Of a stretch of DNA of 40,103 nucleotides, positions 24,138 to 32,156 are shown piece after piece. Under the pieces are notes generated by a model. That model was not told the origin of the DNA. It was given only the letters and a program-made list of their open reading frames with translations, and searched no databases. The number at the start of each line of letters is the position of its first letter. Position 1 is the first letter of the stretch. Origin of the DNA: Acidimicrobiaceae bacterium. Lineage in GTDB: Bacteria; Actinomycetota; Acidimicrobiia; Acidimicrobiales; RAAP-2. Position numbers and translations under genes: made by a program. The stretch lies in assembly GCA_003136415.1 (NCBI GenBank), contig PLEI01000081.1, forward strand, positions 1 to 40,103, written 5' to 3'.

Positions 24138-26159
24138 ATGACGTCACTGCTATCGGTAAACAATCTCTCGGTCCAGTTCGCCGTACAGAAGAACTTCGTG
24201 ACCGCCGTCGACGACTTTTCGTTGAACGTGGAGCCGGGAGAATGTGTCGGCCTAGTGGGCGAGTCTGGTTGTGGCAAGACGACGTCGGGTCTGGCCATTA
24301 TGCGACTCCTGCCCAACAACGGCAAGATTTCTTCGGGGAGTGTCTACCTCAATGGCGTCGACCTCGCATCTCTAAGTGAAGTAGAGATGCTAAAGCACCG
24401 TGGCAATTCGGTGGCCCTTATTCCTCAAGACCCCATGAGCTCGCTCAATCCCACGATGAAGATTGGCCGCCAGATCGGTGAGGGCCTGAGGATTCATAAT
24501 GGGGCGAGTGACGCCGAGGCGCGAAAGCGCGCTCTCGAAGTCCTCGAAATGGTCGAAATGCCCCGACCCGCTGAGCGACTCGACCAGTACCCTTTCGAAC
24601 TGTCGGGCGGACTACGCCAACGAGTCATCATCGCTATGGGACTGACGTGCAGTCCGACGTTGTTGATTGCCGACGAGCCCACTACTGCCCTCGACGTCAC
24701 CATTCAGGCCCAGATCCTCGACATCCTCGACAATCTGCGTAGCGAGCTGAAAATGGCGATGCTCCTCATTACCCACGACATGGGGGTCATCGCGGGCCGC
24801 ACCGATCGAGTGGTCGTCATGTACGCGGGTAAGAAGGCGGAAGAAGCGTCTACCGACGAATTGTTCCATGAGATGCGTCATCCCTACACGCAAGCACTCC
24901 TCGCTTCGATGCCGAGCATGGAGAAGACCGGTAAGCACGAGTTGTCGTCGATCGCGGGCATGCCGCCCAACCTCCAGAAGCAGATTGTTGGTTGTCGCTT
25001 CGCTCCGCGATGCTCGTTCGCCACTGATCAGTGCCGACAGCAAGAGCCGCCGCTCGAGGGAACGGGCGATCACCACTTCGCCTGTTTTCACCCTACGTCG
25101 GGTCCCCAGCCAGTCCAAGTGTACGCAGCGGATACGGTGGCTCAAGAATTCAAGGCGAAGAAGGAGTTGTTGCGCGCCAACGGACTCGTGAAGGAGTTTG
25201 ACATCAAGGGCGGCGTCGTACGCCACAAGGTGGGCGCGATTCACGCGGTCTCCGACGTCACCTTCTCGCTATACGAGGGCGAGACTTTTGGTCTCGTGGG
25301 TGAGTCGGGCTGCGGAAAAACCACGATTGGTCGGATGCTGGTGGGACTGGAGACTTTGACTGCGGGAGAAGTGTATTTTGACGGAGAACTAGTGAGCGCG
25401 AAGGGGCACAAGCCGACGCGCCAATCCCGTCGTGATCGACAAATGATGTTTCAGGACCCCTATGCGTCGCTGAATCCCCGAATGAAAGTCGCCCAAATCC
25501 TGGGCGAGCCGCTGGCGATCCAACACGTGGGTTCAAGGGCGGAACAAGCGCAACGCGTGAGCGAATTGCTTTCTTCGGTCGGCCTCGAACCCCAAGTGGC
25601 CGACCGCTACCCCCACGAGTTCTCGGGAGGCCAGCGCCAACGAATCGGACTGGCGCGAGCTCTCGCGCTCAACCCGCGGCTGATTGTCGCTGACGAGCCG
25701 GTGTCCGCACTCGACGTCTCGGTGCAGGCGCAGATTCTGAACCTCATGAAGGAACTTCAGATCCAGTACCGCATGTCCTACGTCATGGTGAGCCACGACC
25801 TTGCCGTGGTGTATTACATGGCCGACACGATTGCCGTGATGTATTTGGGCAAGATCGTCGAAATCGGCGACGCCGAGTCGGTCTTTCGATCCCCGGCGCA
25901 CCCCTACACGCAGGGCCTCCTCGACGCGGTACCAATTCCTGATCCGGCACGAGCGCGGGCTCGCCGTGGCGTTCGGGTGGCGGGTGAGTTGCCGTCCGCG
26001 GTGAATCCACCCTCAGGGTGCCGATTCCGTACGCGCTGTCCGAATGCTCAAGAGATCTGCTCGCAAGAGGAGCCCCAATTTCGATCGTTTGGCGACCGTC
26101 AAGAAGCCGCGTGTCACTTCCCGATGAAGACGCCGGTCAGCTTGTCGACTCTCGCCTAA
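24138..26159 (+). CDS. Fused dipeptide/oligopeptide ABC transporter ATPase (DppD-DppF)
   Basis: A 673-residue protein carrying two complete ABC ATPase domains. Domain 1 has Walker A GESGCGKTTS (41-50), signature LSGGLRQRVIIAMGL and Walker B LLIADEPTTALDV. Domain 2 repeats this with GESGCGKTTIGRM, FSGGQRQRIGLARAL and LIVADEPVSALDV. Each is followed by the oligopeptide-transporter C-terminal region with its cysteine cluster (CRFAPRCSFATDQC; CRFRTRCPNAQEIC), which can bind an iron-sulfur cluster. In most transporters DppD and DppF are separate proteins. The gene lies head-on against the dppC-like permease gene, with 48 bases between their ends, so ATPase and permeases come from different transcripts. 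Confidence 0.93.
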   Translation: MTSLLSVNNLSVQFAVQKNFVTAVDDFSLNVEPGECVGLVGESGCGKTTSGLAIMRLLPNNGKISSGSVYLNGVDLASLSEVEMLKHRGNSVALIPQDPMSSLNPTMKIGRQIGEGLRIHNGASDAEARKRALEVLEMVEMPRPAERLDQYPFELSGGLRQRVIIAMGLTCSPTLLIADEPTTALDVTIQAQILDILDNLRSELKMAMLLITHDMGVIAGRTDRVVVMYAGKKAEEASTDELFHEMRHPYTQALLASMPSMEKTGKHELSSIAGMPPNLQKQIVGCRFAPRCSFATDQCRQQEPPLEGTGDHHFACFHPTSGPQPVQVYAADTVAQEFKAKKELLRANGLVKEFDIKGGVVRHKVGAIHAVSDVTFSLYEGETFGLVGESGCGKTTIGRMLVGLETLTAGEVYFDGELVSAKGHKPTRQSRRDRQMMFQDPYASLNPRMKVAQILGEPLAIQHVGSRAEQAQRVSELLSSVGLEPQVADRYPHEFSGGQRQRIGLARALALNPRLIVADEPVSALDVSVQAQILNLMKELQIQYRMSYVMVSHDLAVVYYMADTIAVMYLGKIVEIGDAESVFRSPAHPYTQGLLDAVPIPDPARARARRGVRVAGELPSAVNPPSGCRFRTRCPNAQEICSQEEPQFRSFGDRQEAACHFPMKTPVSLSTLA

Positions 26160-26207
26160 GCGCGACGCAGTCGCCCCACGACCACTCTTTTCGCCGTGCG
26201 AAGTCGA

Positions 26208-27152
26208 CTAGCGCTCGAGAAGTCGAACTTCGAATGCGTCACGCAGGGCCTCACCGATGTAGGTGATCGCCACGATGACCAGAATGAAAATGGCCGCCAG
26301 CGGGTAGACCTGCCACCAATAGAACGGCTGCTGCTGGGCCGCATTGTTCAACATCGTGCCCCAGTCAGTCGCGGGGGAGGGAATGCCCAGTCCTAGGTAG
26401 CCCAACGTCGTCAGAAACAAGATTGCGTCGGCGACCGCGAACGAGGCGACCGTCACGATGTTGCTGACGGAGTTGGGAAAGACGTGGCGACGGATGATGT
26501 GCCACCCACCGGCGCCCATCGCCCTCGCGGCCTGCGTGTACTCGAGTTCCTTGATGACCAGGGCGTCACTTCGGATGATACGCGCATTGGCAAACCATCC
26601 AATGGAGCCGATAATTATGATCAAACTCGCCGCCGTTCGCGGGAAGATGGTGATCAGTGTCAGGAGCAAAAAGATAAGCGGAATCGAGAGCAGCGCGTCG
26701 AGCAGACGCATGAGGGTTGCGTCGATGGCTCCGCCCAGGTAGCCCGACACCATGCCGTAGATGGTGCCGACGACAATGGTGATGAAACCCGCGAGCATTC
26801 CTAACGACATGGAATACTCTCCGCCGAACATGATACGACCAAGTTCGTCGTAGCCCGAATTGTCCGTTCCCAAGAAGTGGTGAAGTGAAGGTGGAGCATT
26901 TTGTGTTTGAAAGAGGGCCTGGGCCTGATTCGTCTGGTTCGTGTGCCACAAGAGGGGACCGAAAAAGCAGAAAAGAACAATCGCGGCGAGGTAGATCACT
27001 GACGCGATGGCCAATTTGTTTTGGAGAAAGATCCGAAGCCGTTGCCGCCACAAAGGAAGAATGGCCGATTCTACTGCTACGTTCGTCGGCGACGAAGGTT
27101 CATCACGACCGGCGTTGGCAAAAGTTGGGAGTTCCCCGTACTGAGTCATCAC
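26208..27152 (-). CDS. Peptide ABC transporter permease (DppC/OppC type)
   Basis: Inner-membrane permease of 314 residues. A cytoplasmic N-terminus with the OppC_N segment (LPLWRQRLRIFLQNKLAIASVIYLAAIVLFCFF) is followed by an extracytoplasmic loop containing HHFLGTDNSGYDELGR, typical of DppC. The BPD_transp_1 core has about five more membrane segments and the coupling motif EYTQAARAMGAGGWHIIRRHVFPN. Its ATG overlaps the dppB-like stop by ATGA, so the two permeases are co-translated. Confidence 0.94.
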   Translation of the reverse strand: MMTQYGELPTFANAGRDEPSSPTNVAVESAILPLWRQRLRIFLQNKLAIASVIYLAAIVLFCFFGPLLWHTNQTNQAQALFQTQNAPPSLHHFLGTDNSGYDELGRIMFGGEYSMSLGMLAGFITIVVGTIYGMVSGYLGGAIDATLMRLLDALLSIPLIFLLLTLITIFPRTAASLIIIIGSIGWFANARIIRSDALVIKELEYTQAARAMGAGGWHIIRRHVFPNSVSNIVTVASFAVADAILFLTTLGYLGLGIPSPATDWGTMLNNAAQQQPFYWWQVYPLAAIFILVIVAITYIGEALRDAFEVRLLER

Positions 27153-28111
27153 TTCCCCTCAACGCGAATGCGGGGGTTGACGACCCCCAACATGATGTCG
27201 GCCAGGAGGTTGCCGAGAAGAGTGAGCACGGTGATTAACAGTGTGATTCCCAAAACGACGGGAAGGTCGTTGAACTGAGCAGCTTGGACCGTGGCATACC
27301 CGACGCCTTCGTAGTTAAAGACCTCTTCGATGATGAGAGCGCCACCAAAGAGCGCCGGAATTGACAGACCCAAGATGACGATAATGGGGCCGAGGGCATT
27401 GCGAAATGCGTGTCGAAAGAGGACCCGACGTTGGGAACCGCCCTTGGCCTTCGCCGTCCTGATGTAGTCCTGAACGAGCACGTCCAACACTGCGCTGCGC
27501 ATGAAGCGACTGAAGAACGCCAGGTTCAAGATCGAGAGTGTCATCACCGGAAGGATGAACGGAAGTGGATTAGTAAAGATCTGGAGCGATGAGCCGTCAG
27601 TGGGCGGGAGGGGCAAATGGAAAGATTGGAAGACGAACCAGTTGATCATGAGTAGCGACAACAAGAACGCCGGCACGCCGTAGAGAATGAACAAGAAATT
27701 GGTCATCGTATAGTCGAAGATGGTGTTGCGCCGTGACGCTTGGACGACGCCGATCGGCAAGGCCACCACGACGGTGATGATCAATGAGATCAGCGCCAAC
27801 CAAATGGTGCGCGGCACGTAGACCGAGATGAGGGCCCACACCGACTCGTTCTGCTTCCACGAGAAGCCCAAGTTGAAGTGGTAGACGACTTGGACGAAAT
27901 AGTCCCAGAAGCGAACGAAGAACGGATGGAAGATGCCGTTCTGCACTCCCCACAGATGAACGGCGGCCGGACTCGCGTGGTTGCTCAGGACGATGAAGGC
28001 CGGTGCGAGCGTGCCGCCTTGTTGGAAGTACGGAAGGGCGAAGGTGATCATCATGACGATGACGAAGACCACGAACGACTGGGCCAATCGTCGAATGATG
28101 TAAGCGATCAC
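27149..28111 (-). CDS. Peptide ABC transporter permease (DppB/OppB type)
   Basis: Inner-membrane permease of 320 residues. The first membrane segment begins IAYIIRRLAQSFVVFVIVMMITFALPYF, the usual DppB start. Membrane helices of the transport core follow, with the coupling motif DYIRTAKAKGGSQRRVLFRHAFRNALGPIIV. The GTG at 28111 has TAAACT ending 6 bases upstream and no Shine-Dalgarno. This predicts a leaderless transcript independent of the binding-protein gene, which is cut off by a strong hairpin at 28195-28234. Confidence 0.94.
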   Translation of the reverse strand: MIAYIIRRLAQSFVVFVIVMMITFALPYFQQGGTLAPAFIVLSNHASPAAVHLWGVQNGIFHPFFVRFWDYFVQVVYHFNLGFSWKQNESVWALISVYVPRTIWLALISLIITVVVALPIGVVQASRRNTIFDYTMTNFLFILYGVPAFLLSLLMINWFVFQSFHLPLPPTDGSSLQIFTNPLPFILPVMTLSILNLAFFSRFMRSAVLDVLVQDYIRTAKAKGGSQRRVLFRHAFRNALGPIIVILGLSIPALFGGALIIEEVFNYEGVGYATVQAAQFNDLPVVLGITLLITVLTLLGNLLADIMLGVVNPRIRVEGK

Positions 28112-28117
28112 GCCAGA

Positions 28118-28123
28118 AGTTTA
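28118..28123 (-). promoter_or_regulatory. -10 box of the dppB-dppC operon (leaderless)
   Basis: TAAACT on the minus strand ends 6 bases before the GTG at 28111. Confidence 0.5.
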
Positions 28124-28194
28124 TCAGCGAAACCCCTTTTATTTCTTGCCTGACCACGCCGTTCAAGCAATCGGCACAGAATTCATCTCCACGA

Positions 28195-28234
28195 AAAATG
28201 GAGGGCCTCCCGTTTTCGGGAGGCCCTCCATTTT
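28195..28234. terminator. Bidirectional terminator after the binding-protein gene
   Basis: AAAATGGAGGGCCTCCCG, a TTTT loop and CGGGAGGCCCTCCATTTT form a perfect 18-bp stem with A- and T-runs at its ends, so it can act on both strands. It lies 24 bases past the binding-protein stop and before the dppB promoter. It would let the binding protein be made in excess of the permeases. Confidence 0.92.
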
Positions 28235-28258
28235 CAAACGTTCAAACGCGCTTCTTGC

Positions 28259-30100
28259 TTAGAAGTGGTAGTACTCCGGCATAAAGTTGGTCAGCGTGTT
28301 CGGCGTGAAGCCGACGCCTCCGGAGGCCTTCAACGTCTTGACAACCTCACCAATTCCGCTGCCCGAGTAGGCGTTCGTGCCATTGGGCTGGAAGAGGATC
28401 GGCAGTTGCTGTGCGGTCAAGTTCGAGAACTTGGCCAGCGTTGCGGTACCAAACGTCGTCTGCTTCACTGCCGCAGTCAACGCTGAGTTGCTGTACGCAC
28501 CGATGTTGAAGCTCGCTCCCGGAACGAACAGCGACTCACCCGAGGGGTAGTAGTCCGGCGCGTAGATCCAGCCAGCACCCCAGAGGCAAACGCTCCAGGT
28601 CGCCGAGTTGCTCACGCAGTCACCGACCACTTCGTTGAACGGCTGGCCGTTCTCGAAGGCGTCGATGCCCAGTGAACGCCACTCGGAAATCTCGGTGTCG
28701 ACCTGCGTCTGTAGAGCGGGGATACCGCTTCCGTAGAGCATGGTGATCTTCAAGACATCGCCCTTCTTGATGCCTTTACCACAGTTGCTCGCTGCGAGGC
28801 CGGCCTTCTCACAGGTGAGACTGCCACCAATGACTTGCCACCCGTGACTCTTGAACAAGGCCGCGGCCTTCTTCGGGTTGTACGGGTAGGGGTTGACCTT
28901 CGAGATCGGTCCCGAAATTGCTGCGGGAGTCACGGGGGGCAACGGGGTGGTCTGCTGGTAGCCGTAGCCCTTCAGGATCTTCTTGATCATCAACGGCTGG
29001 TCGACGGTCATCTGGAGTGCCTGGCGCACGTAGAGCTGGTCGAGGAACTTGGCTTCAGGGTTGCCCGGGTTGAAGTTGTACGGTGCGTAGTCAACCGACC
29101 ACGGAGCGCCTACTTCAAGGTTGAACTTGCTCGCGACCGGAGCCCAGTTCGCACCGGGGTGCGTCGGGGTGCCGGGCTGGGTCAAGTTCGTCGGGTCCAC
29201 GTAACCGAGGTCCACCTTGCCAGCACGCAGAGAAATCTGCTCGGCGGCGGTGGTAGTGAACGGAAGCTCGACGACTTTGGCGACCTGGGCCTTCTGGGGG
29301 CCGGAGTAGCTCGAGTTGGGAACGAACGTCACGTTGCCGAGACTGTCGAACTTCGTCAACTTCCACGGGCCACTGTCACCGGACTGCCACATGGTGTTGG
29401 TGTAGGTCGATTCCTTGCCGGACTGCGCCGTCAAGTACTTGTACACCGCAGTGCAGGCCGCAATCGTGGACTTGGCGCCGTAGACGCCGGTCGCACAAGT
29501 TGAGTTGCCACTGGCGGTCACGTCCCACGTGTCGGCTAGCGGAGTGATCTCGGACAGGTAGTTGTACAAGATCCAGTTCGGGTTCACGCCGGTGCTGAAG
29601 TGCAGCGTCACGGTGTTGCCCGATCCGCTCGCGCTGGTCACCTGGTCCGGGATACCGTAGCCCTTGTTGTAACCGCAGTAACCCGCCGGGTACGCCTTGT
29701 ACATGTTCAAGAAGAACATGACCGATTGGGCGTTGACGGTCTGGCCACTGGCGAACTTCCAACCCTTCATGTTGAGGGTGATCGTCTTGTTCGCGTTGCT
29801 CATCACGGGCGTCGCGGCCAAAGACAGGGCAGGTGTGTACGTGGCGTTGGAACCGAAACCGAACCAGTACAGCGGACGATACATCTCAAACTGGAAGGCA
29901 TTAATCGTCGACACCGAGAAGTTCGTACACGACATGTACGGGAAGATGTAGTTCGGCGCCGCTCCGGGGCCTTCGGCGAATGTCAGCGTGCCACTTGGGG
30001 TGGCCGCACCACTCACGCTCGGAGCTACGAGACCTAGCGTCAACGCACCGGCCGCGAGGCCAATAGTCGTCGCAAGCCTGAGCTTGTGTCTGATTTGCAT
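28259..30100 (-). CDS. Peptide ABC transporter substrate-binding protein (SBP_bac_5)
   Basis: Family 5 extracellular solute-binding protein of 613 residues, longer than the usual 520-550. A Sec signal peptide covers about residues 1-32, with basic RHKLR, a hydrophobic core, and a probable cut near VSGAA. There is no lipobox cysteine, which is unusual for a monoderm actinobacterium, where such proteins are normally lipoproteins. The mature protein has family features (FEMYRPLYWFG near the N-terminus, ALQMTVDQPLMIKKILKGYGYQ in the middle). Several cysteines in the mature part could form disulfides. It has its own promoter, a hairpin leader and a GGGAGG ribosome binding site 10 bases before the ATG. 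It probably feeds the DppB/DppC/DppDF importer; the ligand is unknown. Confidence 0.93.
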   Translation of the reverse strand: MQIRHKLRLATTIGLAAGALTLGLVAPSVSGAATPSGTLTFAEGPGAAPNYIFPYMSCTNFSVSTINAFQFEMYRPLYWFGFGSNATYTPALSLAATPVMSNANKTITLNMKGWKFASGQTVNAQSVMFFLNMYKAYPAGYCGYNKGYGIPDQVTSASGSGNTVTLHFSTGVNPNWILYNYLSEITPLADTWDVTASGNSTCATGVYGAKSTIAACTAVYKYLTAQSGKESTYTNTMWQSGDSGPWKLTKFDSLGNVTFVPNSSYSGPQKAQVAKVVELPFTTTAAEQISLRAGKVDLGYVDPTNLTQPGTPTHPGANWAPVASKFNLEVGAPWSVDYAPYNFNPGNPEAKFLDQLYVRQALQMTVDQPLMIKKILKGYGYQQTTPLPPVTPAAISGPISKVNPYPYNPKKAAALFKSHGWQVIGGSLTCEKAGLAASNCGKGIKKGDVLKITMLYGSGIPALQTQVDTEISEWRSLGIDAFENGQPFNEVVGDCVSNSATWSVCLWGAGWIYAPDYYPSGESLFVPGASFNIGAYSNSALTAAVKQTTFGTATLAKFSNLTAQQLPILFQPNGTNAYSGSGIGEVVKTLKASGGVGFTPNTLTNFMPEYYHF

Positions 30101-30118
30101 AGTGTTATTGCCTCCCTA

Positions 30119-30134
30119 AACCACCGAAGTGGTT
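30119..30134 (-). promoter_or_regulatory. UUCG-capped hairpin in the binding-protein mRNA leader
   Basis: On the minus strand AACCAC-TTCG-GTGGTT forms a 6-bp stem with the extra-stable C(UUCG)G tetraloop, just upstream of GGGAGG. A role in mRNA stability is plausible, as for other highly made binding proteins. Confidence 0.6.
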
Positions 30135-30171
30135 GATTGAACCTACCCACCAGTAAGACGGGCTGGATGTC

Positions 30172-30200
30172 ACTGTATCGGGGGGAGGGGTGTTCCACAA
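30172..30200 (-). promoter_or_regulatory. Promoter of the substrate-binding protein gene
   Basis: On the minus strand TTGTGG, a 17-base spacer and TACAGT. The start would be near 30165, giving a leader of about 65 bases that contains the UUCG hairpin. Confidence 0.65.
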
Positions 30201-30530
30201 GAGAACTGTGTGAAGATAGTAAGAATTAATCAAGAAGAAATCGTCATCTCTTCACGATGGGAATGTGTCGACAACGTTGTCTTTTGGTCGTTGCCATCAG
30301 CTTTCTCGAAGTTGAGCGCCGTGACATCGTTTTTGAATAATTCACTTTTACTCACAAAATGAGAAAAGAATTGTTGTCTTCCAAACAATCTTCCCATGTC
30401 GTTCGGGCGCGTACGGCTCGACACCTACTTCAATTATCAACGATGCACTCGTGGGCTCACGTAGTACGAGAGACTGTGGGCGAATGGCACCTGATTATTC
30501 TCAACGCGATGTGACGCCCTCTAGTTCAGG
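30201..30530. other. AT-rich intergenic region between the binding-protein promoter and rnhB
   Basis: About 330 bases, clearly richer in A and T than the rest of the window. It contains the perfect palindrome GACAACGTTGTC (30270-30281), a CTCA-CAAAA-TGAG hairpin flanked by T- and A-runs (about 30346-30366), and ATTGTT-8-AACAAT (30370-30389). The 64-residue minus-strand ORF here (30230-30424) has no family features and looks accidental. This is probably regulatory DNA or decayed sequence. Confidence 0.5.
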
Positions 30531-30551
30531 TCGTGCCCGAGGAGCCTCGTC

Positions 30552-31223
30552 GTGATCACTCACTCGCTCCCGCACTTCGAAGTGGAGGGCGAGCTCTTTG
30601 CGGAGGGTTTCGTATCGCTGGGGGCGCTCGACGAAGTTGGACGCGGCAGCGCGTTCGGACCATGTTGCGTGGGACTCGTGGTCGTCGACGCGACGGTTGG
30701 GCCCTTTCCCCTCGGTCTGCGCGATAGCAAATTATTGAGCGCGGCGGCGCGCGATGATTTGTTCGAGCCCCTGCGGCACTGGGTTCGTGACTACGCGGTG
30801 GGCGAGGCGAGTGCTAGCGAGATCGACGAGTTCGGCCTGACCAGCGCGCTGCGTCTCGCGGGTCGTCGCGCGTTACGTCAGCTCAGTGAGTCGCCCCACG
30901 TCGTGTTACTCGACGGTTCGTTCGACTGGCTGAGTAATGCCGAAGCGTCGTTGCTGGGTCCGGAGTACCCCGAGGTCGCAGTGCCGCCAGTTCGTACTCG
31001 CGTCAAGGCGGATCTCACCTGCGCCTCGGTGGCGGCGGCGAGCGTCTTGGCCAAGGTGCACCGCGACCGGATGATGTGTGAGCTCGCTGGTGAGTTCCCC
31101 GGCTACGACCTGGAGCGCAACAAGGGATACGCCACACCGGCTCATCTGGCGGCGCTGCGCGAACTCGGTCCGAGTGAGCATCACCGCGTCTCGTGGAAGT
31201 TGCCGACGCGCATCGCTCCGTGA
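30552..31223 (+). CDS. rnhB: Ribonuclease HII
   Basis: Endonuclease of 223 residues that cuts the RNA strand of RNA-DNA hybrids and removes single ribonucleotides misincorporated in DNA. The active-site motif is LDEVGRGSAFGP near residue 27. The remaining acidic residues are in VVVDATVG, LRDSKLLS and LLDGSFDW. RVKADLTCASVAAASVLAKVHRDRMM and the C-terminal YDLERNKGYATPAHLAAL complete the family pattern. The GTG has GAGGAG seven bases upstream. It converges with an alpha/beta hydrolase gene 20 bases away. Confidence 0.95.
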   Translation: MITHSLPHFEVEGELFAEGFVSLGALDEVGRGSAFGPCCVGLVVVDATVGPFPLGLRDSKLLSAAARDDLFEPLRHWVRDYAVGEASASEIDEFGLTSALRLAGRRALRQLSESPHVVLLDGSFDWLSNAEASLLGPEYPEVAVPPVRTRVKADLTCASVAAASVLAKVHRDRMMCELAGEFPGYDLERNKGYATPAHLAALRELGPSEHHRVSWKLPTRIAP

Positions 31224-31243
31224 CTCTCGTGACGAAGCGCCCG

Positions 31244-32050
31244 TTAGGAGGGGCTGAGATGAGTGAAGGCGTCGAGTACTTCTCGCGCCAACAGGTCGGG
31301 GTGCGAGAGGTGAGCTCCGTGAGGAAGACCCGAAAGCTCGCGGACACTGAAATACTTGCTCGATGATTCCAGGCGTCGCGCGAGTTCGTGATAGTAGGGC
31401 GCAGCACGCTGATCGCCGTAGAGGTAGCGCACCGGAACGTCGATATCGGCCAGCTCGAAGGGCGCCAGAGGATTGGTCATCTCGGTTAGGTCCGCGCTGA
31501 GCGCCGGACCGTCCAAGCGGCGCGACGCCTGTTCGGTGGGGCTCAGGTGTTCCCACGCGGCGTCCGAGACCACCCGACGAAAGAATCGTTCGGCCGCTAA
31601 GGCCGAGTTCTCGGCGGACACTGGGGTGGGCGAAGGGCGCGGCACTATCCACGGCAGGGGCGACTCGAAAGCCACGACGAGTTGCGCCGCCTCGGGGCGG
31701 CGCGCGATTATCGTCATCGCGACGAGTCCGCCGAAGCTGTGGCCGAACAATATGACCGGACCAGTCGGCGCGGCCCAGGCAATGACGTGCTCGAGGTCCT
31801 CGACGTGTTGATCGAGGGTCCCGGGGCCGAGAGAGCGAGACCCCTGATAGCCCCGCCGGTCGTAGGCGACCACGTCAAAGGCCTCCAGGCGGCGACTGAG
31901 ACGCGTAAACGACGAGGCCCGATCGAGTCCGCCGTGTAGGGCAAACACGGTGGCGCGCGGGTTGTTCACGAGGTGCTGGGCGACGGCCAGAGTCCCCAAA
32001 GGGGAGGGTTCCAAGTAGCGCAGGCCGGAGGGAGTCGGAGCGCTCTGCAC
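31244..32050 (-). CDS. Alpha/beta hydrolase
   Basis: Alpha/beta-hydrolase-fold protein of 268 residues. The oxyanion-hole region is FALHGGLDRASSF, the aspartate-containing strand is VVAYDRRGYQGS, and the nucleophile elbow is LFGHSFGGLVAM with serine as nucleophile. PVRYLYGDQRAAPYY carries a likely acid residue, and the catalytic histidine is probably in SGLPHGAHLSHPD. The substrate is unknown. The GTG start is preceded by TAACTT ending 6 bases upstream, so a leaderless message is predicted. It is divergent from kgd. Confidence 0.88.
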   Translation of the reverse strand: MQSAPTPSGLRYLEPSPLGTLAVAQHLVNNPRATVFALHGGLDRASSFTRLSRRLEAFDVVAYDRRGYQGSRSLGPGTLDQHVEDLEHVIAWAAPTGPVILFGHSFGGLVAMTIIARRPEAAQLVVAFESPLPWIVPRPSPTPVSAENSALAAERFFRRVVSDAAWEHLSPTEQASRRLDGPALSADLTEMTNPLAPFELADIDVPVRYLYGDQRAAPYYHELARRLESSSKYFSVRELSGLPHGAHLSHPDLLAREVLDAFTHLSPS

Positions 32051-32056
32051 GGACCA

Positions 32057-32062
32057 AAGTTA
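32057..32062 (-). promoter_or_regulatory. -10 box of the alpha/beta hydrolase (leaderless)
   Basis: TAACTT on the minus strand ends 6 bases before the GTG at 32050. Confidence 0.5.
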
Positions 32063-32144
32063 CCGTGTGGACTCCAGATGTTCGGCGCCCTCGCGGAGGA
32101 CGCGTTGATCGGGTTTATCACTGCGGTCTGTGAGGTATTCCAAT

Positions 32145-32150
32145 TATGCT
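32145..32150 (+). promoter_or_regulatory. -10 box of kgd (leaderless)
   Basis: TATGCT ends 6 bases before GTG 32157. It lies inside the coding stretch assumed by the ORF track (start 32130), which argues for the later start. Confidence 0.6.
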
Positions 32151-32156
32151 AGAGGC

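Noticed and set aside
30230-30424. 64-residue ORF in the AT-rich gap
   Set aside because: No family features, no ribosome binding site, and expected by chance in AT-rich sequence.
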